From Phytoseiulus persimilis (Eukaryota; Arthropoda; Arachnida; Mesostigmata; Phytoseiidae): a DNA stretch of 64,000 bases. Where the stretch lies: contig CM075101.1 of NCBI GenBank assembly GCA_037576195.1, forward strand, positions 21,266,001-21,330,000. The letters run 5' to 3'. The position numbers and the translations under genes are program-made. The stretch's first letter is position 1. Each line of letters opens with the position of its first letter. The notes under the pieces are model-generated. The model was not told the DNA's origin, searched no databases, and was given only the letters and a program-made list of their open reading frames with translations. Shown one piece after another: positions 36,981 to 46,979 of this stretch.

Positions 36981-36995
36981 GAATAAAGTTTATTC
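36981..36995. terminator. Palindromic bidirectional poly(A) site
   Basis: GAATAAAGTTTATTC is a perfect palindrome around one central base, giving AATAAA on both strands. It lies between the plus-strand GT49 gene (stop 36774) and the convergent minus-strand myosin light chain (stop 37089), so it can serve both. Confidence 0.6.
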
Positions 36996-37088
36996 ACGGG
37001 CAGGACATTCAGGGCGCGGAACATTGCTCGGGATCACTCCTACGACCACGCCTGGAGCCGGTGGTGAGTCTGTGATGCGCTAGAAGTT

Positions 37089-37916
37089 TCATTGGACTTC
37101 TTCGTCCACTCCTTTCGTGAGGATGTTTGCCCATTTTTTCAAGTCGATCTTCCCGTTCTTGTTGATGGGCGCCTCATTGAAAACATCGGTCGCTTCTTGT
37201 GCAGTCAGGCGTTCTCCGAAGGTGGTCAGCATCTTACGGAGCCTGAAAGCGAGTATAATCCTGCAATTCCGTCACCACAACGAGAAGAGAATGAGAATCC
37301 TTGTTTGGTTAACGAGAAGCCACCTTTCTTCTTCGCAAACTCCATCGCCTTCGTCGAAAACGGTGAACGCGTTATAGATGACATCTTCTTCATCCATTCC
37401 CGCAACCTTGTTGCCGAAAATCTGAAGAAACTGAGTGAAGTTGATCGGACCGCTAGCCTCCCTCATCATGTCATCGAGTTCGCCGTCGCTTGAAAGCCTC
37501 CCAACTTGGTCAAAAGTTGCTCTCAGATCACTCTTCGACAGAATACCTGGGGATGATCGTTCGTCGAATACCACCGGAATGATGAACTGCAGGATTTGAA
37601 ACACATTCCCGCGGCTGATAGTGTCAAAATGTCAAGGATGACGAAAAGCAAGTCTCTCACCGTCTTTGTCCTGGTCAACAAAGCTGAAAATTTCCTTGAA
37701 TTCCGCGATTTGATTCTGAGTGAACATGGCGAATACATTCGATCCAGTCCGAGCCGCTCGCCTCTTGGTAGAAGTGTCGGTTCTGGGTTCTGAGGTCGGT
37801 TCCGGCTCCGGCGCTGGTACCGAGATGGCCGCTGCCGACTCTGGGACAAAAGGTTCTTCGATTGCCTTGGCCTTCTTCACGGATTTCTTCTTTTTCGCGG
37901 GATCTTTCGCGTCAGA
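37089..37916 (-). CDS. Myosin regulatory light chain, copy 1 (5' exon missing)
   Basis: EF-hand light chain of muscle myosin II that binds the heavy-chain neck. Minus-strand exons are 37661-37916, 37324-37546 and 37089-37242, giving 210 residues plus a short unlocated first exon. Residues 1-70 form an extension rich in Lys, then Pro/Glu/Ala. [10 protein letters not shown] follows, the region where the kinase-target Ser sits. EF-hand 1 has the Asp-Gln-Asp-Lys-Asp-Gly-Ile calcium loop; Gly-Pro-Ile-Asn-Phe-Thr is the typical family motif. It shares both intron positions and the exact 223-base middle exon with the copy at 43.87 kb, so the two are paralogs. The extension resembles the long N-terminus of insect flight-muscle Mlc2. 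Confidence 0.88.
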
Positions 37917-39602
37917 CTTGAATGCGAACGTCGGTCGTTATCGAATGGTTAGTTTCAGAAGGAAGGGTGGTCGTGACATTCACGGCCTGTGGAAAAATCG
38001 TGCAACATACATAGACTCTTCAACATTCAAGTACGAAGTACGTCGACAGCTATGTCAAACTAACGGGTTGTGACGGAGTCCCAGCCCTGTTGATAATTGT
38101 GGAACTCGATGAGTACTCCCACATTCCTCTCTGGCGAGAACCTTCAGCTTCGACGGACGGCCAGTTTCTGCCCTCCCCCTTCCGATTCTCCAAAAGAGGC
38201 CTCCCTGGCTTCGAGCGCGTGATTCGTGTTCCCTACTCAGGAGCATTAACACGGCAATCAAAATACATGTTTGGTATCTGGTCAAGGGAGAGTCGTTGGC
38301 TCTCCACCAGGTCTATTCGCAGATCTATCGGATTCTTGCCGATACCTCAGCTAGGAGAACCATTGTCGGCCCCAGGATGTCCATCATTTTTTGAATGGGG
38401 CCGCTCTGGTTTTTGAAAGTTCGGCTTTGTCGTGCCGGAGTTCAACGGCGTATATAACACTGTTGCCAAGGTCAGAACGTCAGCCACGCTTGCCAAGATT
38501 TCCTCTCACAAAGCGGGCATAGAGTCCGTCGTTCGTCGCACACTCGCGGAAGAATGGTTCCGATCGCGAGCTTCGTGACGCTGTCAACGGTTTTACAGAA
38601 GGAGAGAGAGAGAGAGAGCGGGAAACAGCACCTTTGACAGTCTTTGGCAGGATAACATATCTTGATTCTAAGCACAGATACGCGGGTTCCAATGTTGTTC
38701 AGCATCTGGTAGCCTTGTTCGGTTGTCAGAGATTTTTTCGATTGCTGATTTGATGGTGAGTTGGCGCGGAGGCGAGACGCTTCCATGGATTGCGGGAACG
38801 ATGTTCGAGTTCTCGGTCATCACGATCGATCTGATCGCCGGTGACTTCGTGTTTGGAGTATCTTGGCCAGGAACGTCGTGTGGTTTTCGTTTCCTTCTCT
38901 GCTCTGCGAGCCGGTGAGATGAGCAGGCCGGTCCGTTCCTCAGGCCCCGAACTCGGGCCTTTGCTCGCCTACGGGGCTGCCAGCTTGTGGCTCGTCCGCT
39001 ATTTGACTCTCCCAAACCTATGCTTCCGCAAATTCTTTCCTTATGAGCCAAGCGGCGAAGCAACCAGTCAAGCAGGCCGCGCGAGCCAGGTAGATTCGCA
39101 GCTCGAAACTCACACAAAAAAAAAAACATTTTCAGTACAGCTATGGCGGTTCTCATGACTTTTATTCGTAGCATCAGAGGTCTTCTACGCTCTCCTCCGG
39201 ATTTTCCTCCAAATGGTCCAGAAACAGGGGCGCTTTACGAGTCCCATCGGGAACCGAATTGCCTCCGAGAGCTCTCCTGTCCGAGATGATCGAACTCGAG
39301 TCCCGATGGCCGGAACTTGAGCGACGACTCGGAATATGTTGTCTTCGCTCGCGCATGCCCACTAGAGAAGAGCTGATATGACCCATGACTGCGTGAACCA
39401 CTGCCAGGGCTCTACGCGCGAAGCGGGTGCTGAGACCATTTTCCAAAACTTCGAGAGCGTCATGATTTAGAATTCTGACACAATGATGCGAAGTCCCTGC
39501 CGTTGTGAATTCGGAATTCGGTTCTGAAGACGTCGTGGGCTCGAAAGAAGCGCCTTTTAGGGTTTGCAGCGAGAGGAACGAAGCGAGCTGAGCTGGGTTT
39601 AG
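37917..39602. other. Between myosin copy 1 and the Ser-rich gene
   Basis: This should include the promoter and first exon of the minus-strand myosin light chain. A minus-strand frame at 39174-39608 with an acidic C-terminus and a plus-strand ATG frame at 39143-39289 are both protein-like and overlap antisense. Neither could be tied to a full gene, though the plus one could precede the exons at 39603. Confidence 0.35.
38598..38622. repeat. (GA)n microsatellite
   Basis: A run of GA dinucleotides, about 9-10 units, with no coding context. Confidence 0.85.
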
Positions 39603-40580
39603 AAGCACGCGAACTCACTCTCCGAACGAGGCTAGCCAGTCAGCCTCCCAGTCAGGAAGACAAACCGTAAACCAGCCCGTTGGAAGCGACTCCGGCGAGA
39701 GTATAGAAATCGACCGGGCTGCTCTCGTTTTATCTGCACCGAATGCTGCTGATGTCGAGCAACAGCGCTCCCGGCTTGAAAGTCGCCATCGAGCCGCAAC
39801 ATCTGACCCTGTGAGCTCCGATAGATATCGACAGAATGAATCTTCGCTCATGGTGGAGCGCCAGACACAGATTTCGAGTGACTTCGGTTCATTCTCCAAC
39901 TCCCTAAAACTTCACAGAGTTTCCAGGGAAGGCCAGGGTGCGGTTCCCCTGTCCTCGACTCAGCTGTCGGGGAATTCTTATATTGTCTTCGCAGGATCAT
40001 CCGTCATCCGGAAGATGACGTTCGATGACCTTTCTCCTTTCCGGAGCCCTGGCTTTAGGATGCAGGACAGGTTGTCGGGCTGAATCGCGACCTTGGCGGA
40101 TATTCACAGAGAAGCTCGAAGCGAGCTCTGGGGATAACCTTCCTGGCCTGGAAGGTTCGATCGGGCCGGACCTGGAGAGTCGCATCGACCCTGTGCGCAG
40201 AACTCGTTCAAGAATCGAGCCCACTCGCACACGCGGGTACGTTAGCCATTGTGAATCGTGGCAAGACACACACACACACACACTCACTCACTCGGAGGAA
40301 CCCTCGAGGAGAGAGCTTCAGAGAGCGGTAGACACTAGACGCCACATCCGCAACGAATTCGAGGAGATCGACGAGACCACTATCGAACGAGCGAAACTCA
40401 CCATCGTGAAGTCGGCAGGAGTTTAGTTGAGAATGTCGGAATGATTTGCTGACTTAGCAGCTTTCAACCGATGTCGAAGTTTTAGACATCGATGCGTCGG
40501 AGGATGCAGAGAGGGAAAAAAGTCTCGGGAAAGGAGACCTTCAGACATTTTTTGAAAACGTAGCACTCCCTAGCCCATGA
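39603..40580 (+). CDS. Ser-rich, acidic-tailed protein, unidentified (5' end missing)
   Basis: There are three exon-like stretches in a consistent frame: 39603-39937 (after TTTAG, ends CAGG/GTGCGG), 40110-40405 (after TTCACAG, ends ATC/GTGAAG) and 40461-40580 (after TTAGCAG, to TGA). They encode about 250 residues. The first part is Ser/Gln/Asp/Arg-rich and looks disordered. The middle includes a His-Thr repeat read from the CA microsatellite and then a charged helix (Arg-Asn-Glu-Phe-Glu-Glu-Ile-Asp-Glu). The last part is acidic, ending in Phe-Glu-Asn-Val-Ala-Leu-Pro-Ser-Pro. I recognise no domain. The 55-base last intron is short for this window. It lies between the two divergent myosin light chain genes. 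Confidence 0.45.
40266..40290. repeat. (CA)n then (CACT)n microsatellite
   Basis: Short CA dinucleotide run followed by CACT units, inside the middle exon-like stretch of the Ser-rich candidate gene, or in a small intron within it. Confidence 0.85.
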
Positions 40581-43500
40581 TAAAAACGCAAATCTCTTAT
40601 GAACCAGCTGAGTTGGGTGGGTGGTTATGTTGTGCCTTCACTACGTGCAGGAATCCAATATGGGCGCGATCTCGTCCTGTAGTCTCTTCACTCCCACCGA
40701 GGGCAAATCTCCTCAACTTCTGGACGGCACCACAGACACTTCCGAAACGAATCAAAAGTGGAGGACTCTCTGCACGTGTGCTCAAGCGACGCTCTCGCGG
40801 CACTGTCTCTGGAAACCGCGTTCATGTTAGCGCTCGAGAGAAGTTAGGTATCAGTGAACGAGTCATAATGATGATTCTCATGCAGACTCTAGCTAATTTA
40901 GCGTGAAGCCACTCGAAACCAAACGAGAGTGATGCCTTTCGCTCAGATGTGAATCATTCATACGATCGTGGGCTTCCACGGCAACTCCAGCCTCCCCGGG
41001 GAGCTTTGCATGGTCATCTCCATCGATTCTACAAATCAATGTTCTGTTCGCGGAGCTCGAGTTCCCCAGGACCGCCGGTGACTTTCCAGCAAGTTGATAC
41101 TTTCTCTAAGGTACATCTTCGCTCAGAGACACGTCCTGCTCGTGATTTTCTGTGGCGGTTCTTCCAAGCTGCAATATGCATCAATCCCGCTACAATCAAT
41201 GATGATCGTGGAACTCATCGTACAAGCTGTCGGAGTTTCACGGAATCAATGCCTTGCACATTCTGACCATGGTCATATCGAAAAATCAAGAGCAATATCT
41301 CGGGGATATTTGCGCTGCGGTGGGCATCCTCCGACAGGAAAGTTCACCGACGCCTCCGATCTCAGGAGTGGAATATATCTGAGAGTACTTCAACGCTGCT
41401 CTAGCGCAGGAGATGACTCGTGCATCTACCACCCTCGGGAGATTTACCCTCGACCGTTTTGGCGAGCTGGAGGATGGCGCAGTTATCAGGCACGTTTCTC
41501 AACAATGGCCTCCCTCAGTGAATTCCCCAGATGAACGTTGAGACCAAATCGACAAGCTTCGTCTTCCCGATGTCGCTCAGACAACGAAACGCGATTCCTT
41601 AGGAGGAATCGCATATCATTGACGCCTTCTAATTCGATGATCCAGGGGCGGGATCGGTTCCGTTATCAAAAGGGGCTTCCTGCAACACTGAGAGATGTGG
41701 TCGATACATGGTCATGCCGGATCATAACTTCTAAGAGTACTCCAGGTCCTATCAAGCGAGGAGGTATTGATGCGTTCGCAAGGTTGCAGGAATGTTGTGT
41801 CCCACTGAGCGTGTTTGCGATTGTTGCGATGAGCATCTGTTGTTTGGTGACTTCCTCCTGCTTCGTGGCCTGTCTACAGCCGGTGTTCGGCCCGAGCGCA
41901 TGAGCTCTGGTGCCCTCTCATGGCAAGCGAGGAGGACCGGCAACCTGAGTTAAATAAGCGCCTTCCCTTGGACCCGTTCACTACGCCATCGGAAAGGTTA
42001 GTGAGAGTGATCCAACATTCACGTGTCTCCAAGACTCCCTCTGGATTATCTATCTGGTCTAGATTCCTGGTGACGTGCAAGAACCACGGAATCGGAGCTC
42101 GATCGCCGGTAACGAAACCCGGAAGTATTTCCGGGGTCTGGTAAATCTTGGTGATCCGATGAGGGTAGTGCTTCGACTCTACTCCGATCAGACACGTGCG
42201 TCCCGCAACACGAGAGCTACGGTAGATCTCCCTATTCCTCTAGCAAAGAAAAACTGGGAGAAGATCGAGCCTTGAATGACAGAATGAGTACCACCTCGCG
42301 CTTCATTTACATGTTCGGGAAGAGTAGCCCCAGTTCCTCGGATATGATGTAGCGCTAATGTGTTCAGCGGGAGTCGCGCTCACCAAAGGCGACAAAGGTT
42401 CGCCCTCCGTGATTCGTTCGCCTCAGTAGACAACGACTTTGGCCGCTGTGACGGATGACGGGCTCATCGACTTGGGCCAAGGAGGGGTCGCGCCTCCAAA
42501 AGAAGCGAAAATCGAGGGAGCATTTACTTTCTCCGAGCATAGCTTTGTGCGATCAGTGTACAAATGCGGAACAGGTGTCAAATGTTCCGCGAGACCCTAG
42601 TCATTGCCAGAAGAACTGTATTCTCGCGCGGACTTCTCGCAATCACGGATTGGAACGAGCTTTCCCCATTTCTTTCGGTTTGCCTCTGCGCCACAATCGA
42701 ACTCGACGTTGTATCGTTCTGACCGGATCGGTATATCCACATGATTCCCGCAAGCAATCTAAGGCTGAAATTCCCTGACTCGCGAGAGCTCTCGGCAGAC
42801 ACTGATCGCTAATCTAGGGCAGTCCGCGTAACTCCCAAACTAAGTTCTCTCGCGACGCTCCGGATACTGAATCTGAGGTTCCTCAGGGAAATTCGCAGCT
42901 TCGGGGTTTTCGTACCATTTTCGGACGTACTGTGGAGAATGTTGACTCTCGACGTTCACCTCGAGAGACAACCCAGCTCTAAAACCCTCTCTGAGGAAGC
43001 TGCTTGTGAGAAAGCTGTGGATTCTCGAAATTCTCTCGTTATTAGTTGCACAGATCGTGAGAGCGACATATTAGAAGATACGCAAAACCATCATCAATTG
43101 TCAGCGAAGGTGCTTTGCATCAGAAACTCAGGAGTTGTTGTGCAGTTGTTCCCGTTTCGCCTGGTTTGCAACAAACATTTCTGGAAGCGTTCTTGTCAAA
43201 TTGAGCTGAGTGCACTGGGTGCTTGAGAAAGCATGCCCCTGTTGCTGCTGTTGCATTCCATGCGAGTCGAAAGGTTACCACAAAATTGCCAGGTCTCAAT
43301 GTTCGCCTACAGGCCAGAAAGACTGTAGACTAGGGAGGAAGACCCCGACAAGACCCTGTTGGTAAAAATAGCCGGTTCTGTCGGCTGGTTGGTCGGTTGG
43401 CTTCCGCGAGGGTCAGCCCTGGCGAGGGCTCACCGGACCTTATGCAGAACACCGGGGTCGAGACTCTCGGGCCAATTGTAGAGGTCTTCTCTCGCCGACC

Positions 43501-43865
43501 GCCCTCCACCGGTTTCTCAGATCACGGTCCGAGCTTGGCATTGTCCTGAGTCTCTTGTAGCTACTGGCTTGGGTAGGTTAACCGGAGCTTCTTCCACCTG
43601 GTGCTTGCAGTACGACACACTCTCCCATGTGTGGGGATTCGAATTGGACTCAAGTGATTATTGAACCCGAGCTGCTCAGTTCATGATGAGGTGTTACCTT
43701 CAACATAGATCTGGGACTTTGAGACTCGACACGCAGAGGCCATGGACTAGGAGTTAGTCCGCGCTCCTTCTTTGACCCTCTGTTCGCTTTTCAGGGTTTT
43801 CCAGAGGCCTGTAGGCATCGAACAACTTCTTCTTCACACCTAGAAGACCACACAGAGGCTCAGAA
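40581..43865. other. Coding-like fragments, no resolved gene
   Basis: Several plus-strand stretches look coding but do not join cleanly. A frame near 41.23-41.37 kb reads as helical. Another near 41.39-41.54 kb is acidic and helical. A frame at about 41.64-41.90 kb ends in a strongly hydrophobic Cys-rich segment that could be a transmembrane helix, vaguely tetraspanin-like. A short ATG frame at 41920 ends at a strong donor (GAAAG/GTTAGT). A Lys/Arg-rich frame ends at 42275. A diverged or decayed gene is possible. From 42.3 to 43.8 kb I see nothing except the 5' leader of the next gene. Confidence 0.35.
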
Positions 43866-44771
43866 ATGGCCGGATCCAAGAAGAAGGCAGTGAAATCCAG
43901 CTCCAATGTGTTCTCCATGTTCAGCCAGAACCAGATGGCTGAGTTCAAGGAAGCCTTTGGATTCATCGACCAGGATAAAGATGGTGAGTCCCATTCGACT
44001 CCGTCAGGCTTCGTGTTTCAAGTGCCAGCCTGTGCTACGAAGTGCATCTCGAGCATCGATAGATACAACAACCTGTTAGTTGGTGACCTCTGAGTGAACT
44101 TCAGGTATCGTATCGAAGAACGATATCCGGGCCACCTTCGATCAAATGGGCCGACTAACGAGCGACAAGGAGCTCGATGAGATGATGTCCGAGGCCTCTG
44201 GACCCATAAACTTCACCCAATTCGTCACCATCTTCGCCAACAAGGCCGGTGGTATGGATGAAGAAGAAACGATCGTCAACGCCTTCACCATCTTTGATGA
44301 CGGAGACGGCACCTGCACCGAGGACAAGTAAGTACCTGCGTTCAATCGCCCGAGCGGTGATCCTCTTCGCGGGCCCACCTAAAAGACTGCTTGTGGAAGG
44401 CGACCTGCTTGTTGCGCCGCCGACCACGCCCGGTCATCACTATATATGGCACGCCCACGAGAAACGGCTTCTCAACAGCAGAGCATCTCGAGAGGTTCGC
44501 ACGGACGCTCTGGGAACAACGAATGTGGTTCTCTCAGTTGGGCGCTGCGATCTCGAGAATCGATCCATATTTCGGGCTCTCCGAATTGACTCAATACACG
44601 ATTTGCAGGCTCCGCAAAATGTTGTGCACATTCGGCGAAAAATTGACGGAACAGGAAGCCAACGATGTGTTTGCTGAGGCTCCCATGGATGGATCTAAGA
44701 TCAACCTCAAGAGGTGGGCTAATGTTCTCACCAAGGGATGTGAAAACCCCGAGGAACAGGCCGCCGCTTAG
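43866..44771 (+). CDS. Myosin regulatory light chain, copy 2
   Basis: Second EF-hand regulatory light chain of muscle-type myosin II. Exons are 43866-43983, 44105-44327 and 44609-44771, giving 504 bases, 167 residues, with all phases matching. The start is ATG 43866, after a likely 5' UTR splice acceptor (TTTTCAG at about 43.80 kb). It has a short Lys-rich head, then Ser-Ser-Ser-Asn-Val-Phe-Ser-Met-Phe. EF-hand 1 is Asp-Gln-Asp-Lys-Asp-Gly-Ile, and the Ser-Gly-Pro-Ile-Asn-Phe-Thr family motif is present. The C-terminus is Ala-rich. It differs from copy 1 mainly in lacking the long Pro/Glu/Ala extension. Both introns fall at the same codons and phases as in copy 1. AATAAA follows at 44806. Confidence 0.92.
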
Positions 44772-44805
44772 GTACGAATCGACTCCACTCCACGAACCAA
44801 ATATC

Positions 44806-44811
44806 AATAAA
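44806..44811 (+). terminator. Poly(A) signal for myosin light chain copy 2
   Basis: AATAAA 35 bases after the stop codon. Confidence 0.65.
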
Positions 44812-45032
44812 AACGCGTTTTTAACAAAAATCATCCCGCTGTCATCTGCCGGAGGGGATCGTTCCAGCTTCCGATTCATAGAGGTGGAGTCAAACACACT
44901 GGGGAGTTTTCGGTCGATCGTTGGGGACTTTTTCTCCGACCCTCTAGGCACCAAGGGAGTGAGAGCGGATAGATGGATTCAAGGATAACCGAAATTTACG
45001 AAATCTTCGATCAGAATGGATCAAACCGGTCC

Positions 45033-45060
45033 AGTAGACGAGTCATACGCCTCGTCTACT
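45033..45060. repeat. Perfect 10-bp stem hairpin
   Basis: AGTAGACGAG and CTCGTCTACT are exact complements separated by an 8-base loop, located between the myosin light chain and the AT-hook-like gene. Function unknown. Confidence 0.7.
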
Positions 45061-45376
45061 CGACAAACTCGGCGGTGCTACTGATTTATCGCGTAAGAGA
45101 CAGAGTGGAAGCGGGAAACGTCTGAATTTTGGCCGCGGCTCTCCAGCACCGGGACATGGAATAGGAAGCCGGAAATTTCGAGTTGTTTTGTTTCGTTTAT
45201 TCTGTGACTCAGAAAACGATAAGGTAAGAGGGCTGGAGCGAGTGGCGCACATACGTCGTGCTTGCGTTCACAAGGTAGCTGATTCTGCTGCCCAAAGGTG
45301 AGATGCATGAAGATGGGTTCTCTTCAGCAGGTTACTTCTCTCAGACCGACTTTCATGCCAGTTGTTCCTCGGATAG

Positions 45377-45763
45377 CTATTCTGACATTTCAGACGCGTC
45401 CGATACCAGGTCTTCCAAATGCACTTCAATCATGTTCGGACCCGGTGGGTGTTGCACATAGTTGACATAACAAGTCTTGTTGTGTAGAATACCGAGTCTC
45501 ACTTCATCTATGCGACTCAGCCCTCTCTTCGGGCGCTTTGGTTTCGGAGGAGCCGACCCGGAAGCTGCTGCATGAGTGACTTGTAGCCTCTGAACGGGCT
45601 TCTTGGGTCGCCCACTCCTTCTCAAGTCTTTAGAGTCATCGTTGTCTTCGCTTCTGGCTCTTTTTGGTTTGTTCGAGCTGGCACTGTCTTGGCCTTGTTG
45701 CTTGGCATTCGGGTCCTGCTGCTCTTGCTCCATCGCATCATCCTCCATTGCCGCGTCCTCCAT
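45377..45763 (-). CDS. Small AT-hook-like nuclear protein, unidentified
   Basis: A single minus-strand frame of 128 residues starts at ATG 45763. The first 55 residues are Asp/Glu/Gln/Met-rich. A basic block follows with Arg-Arg-Ser-Gly-Arg-Pro-Lys-Lys-Pro, which fits an AT-hook, and later Lys-Pro-Lys-Arg-Pro-Lys-Arg, a likely nuclear signal. The C-terminal third is less biased and ends in an acidic tail. I do not recognise an orthologous family. A TTTCCTCAG acceptor upstream suggests a 5' UTR intron. A minus-strand AATAAA (TTTATT at 45196-45201) lies about 180 bases past the stop. The alternative is an extended frame starting upstream at a non-ATG codon through splicing. Confidence 0.55.
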   Translation of the reverse strand: MEDAAMEDDAMEQEQQDPNAKQQGQDSASSNKPKRARSEDNDDSKDLRRSGRPKKPVQRLQVTHAAASGSAPPKPKRPKRGLSRIDEVRLGILHNKTCYVNYVQHPPGPNMIEVHLEDLVSDASEMSE

Positions 45764-46979
45764 GAGGCGCGATTGGGAACCGTTATTGGATTCGATCAGG
45801 AATCTTCCGCACCTCCCAAGGTGGCCAACAACAGCCAAACTACTGAGGAAATCTCAACACCCGTTCTTAACACGATCGTAAACAAAAACAGCAGAGCAAG
45901 CGATCAGCCTTGGCGTTGTGACACGATCTCGACGTGATGGTGTATTCTTGCGCAACGTAGCACGAGATGATGAATATTTGGCAGCATGATTCCCCACATC
46001 TCCAAGTCGTAGGGGATCATCGGAATCATTTGCTCGGCGGCTCAGATATTTGTATCCACGAATCGCTCAACGTACCGGTTGAGCGAGGAATGCTGAAAAC
46101 TCAACGGGCTCGAGCGGTTTCATCGCAGTGTAGCTCAAATATTTGCGTCAGCGAACGTTTCCGTGCGATCATTCTCCGTATTCGCGCGAGATTCGCGTAC
46201 AGCTCGAAACCAATGACCGAATCCGATATGATCGGAATCGCAGGTTCCCAGAACTGACTACGGCACTAGAAGTAGAACCCTAGCTAACGATAATCCCTCT
46301 GACTCCGGAGGGGAGGCTCGATTCTATATAACTCTTTTGACTTCCAGTAGAGCACTGAGTGTGACCCCTCACGTTCAGAGGTGAAGGCAATCTAGACTGA
46401 ACACGTCCGATCAACACCGGATTTTATCGCAGACAGAAAAAAAAGACATCGAAGGCGTCGACTGTCTGCGAATCATCTCGACTAGCGGGGATGCAAAACA
46501 CACACGATTCTCTCTCATTTCATATTATCTGACTTTCAGTCACATCGAAATCTCAACATGGATGATGACATGACATTTCTTCCTTTAGGAGATCATCATT
46601 ACTTGATCGCCTCGAGAAAAAAACCGAACCCTGATAATGGGAGAATCTCGATGGACGGGTTCTGGGTCCACGGAGCTCAGACTTGCAGTTGAAGCGAGGA
46701 TTCGGCGGTAGTAAATTTGTTCGAAATATGAAGGACTAAATCGCAAGAATTAGTAATCTCGGCTCCTTCTTCGTTCAATAAACAATCGTTATGTGGCGGC
46801 AAATTCTCGGTGGTAAGGGTGGAACGCTGCTCTTCTCGCGTACGATGCGTTTCTCGTTATCGCATCATAGGCCGACCTCGCTTACCTTGCGGGAGCATCG
46901 CTTCTGAGCCAGCTTCGCTTCTTAAGCATTTTAGTTGGGCTAGTTCAAGCGATCGGTGCGCATCGTTCCCAGTTCGGAT
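45764..46979. other. Intergenic and cuticle gene promoter region
   Basis: No coding sequence recognised. The stretch is rich in short A runs, and the last few hundred bases must hold the promoter of the first cuticle gene. A TATATAA word at about 46.33 kb is too far upstream to assign. Confidence 0.4.
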
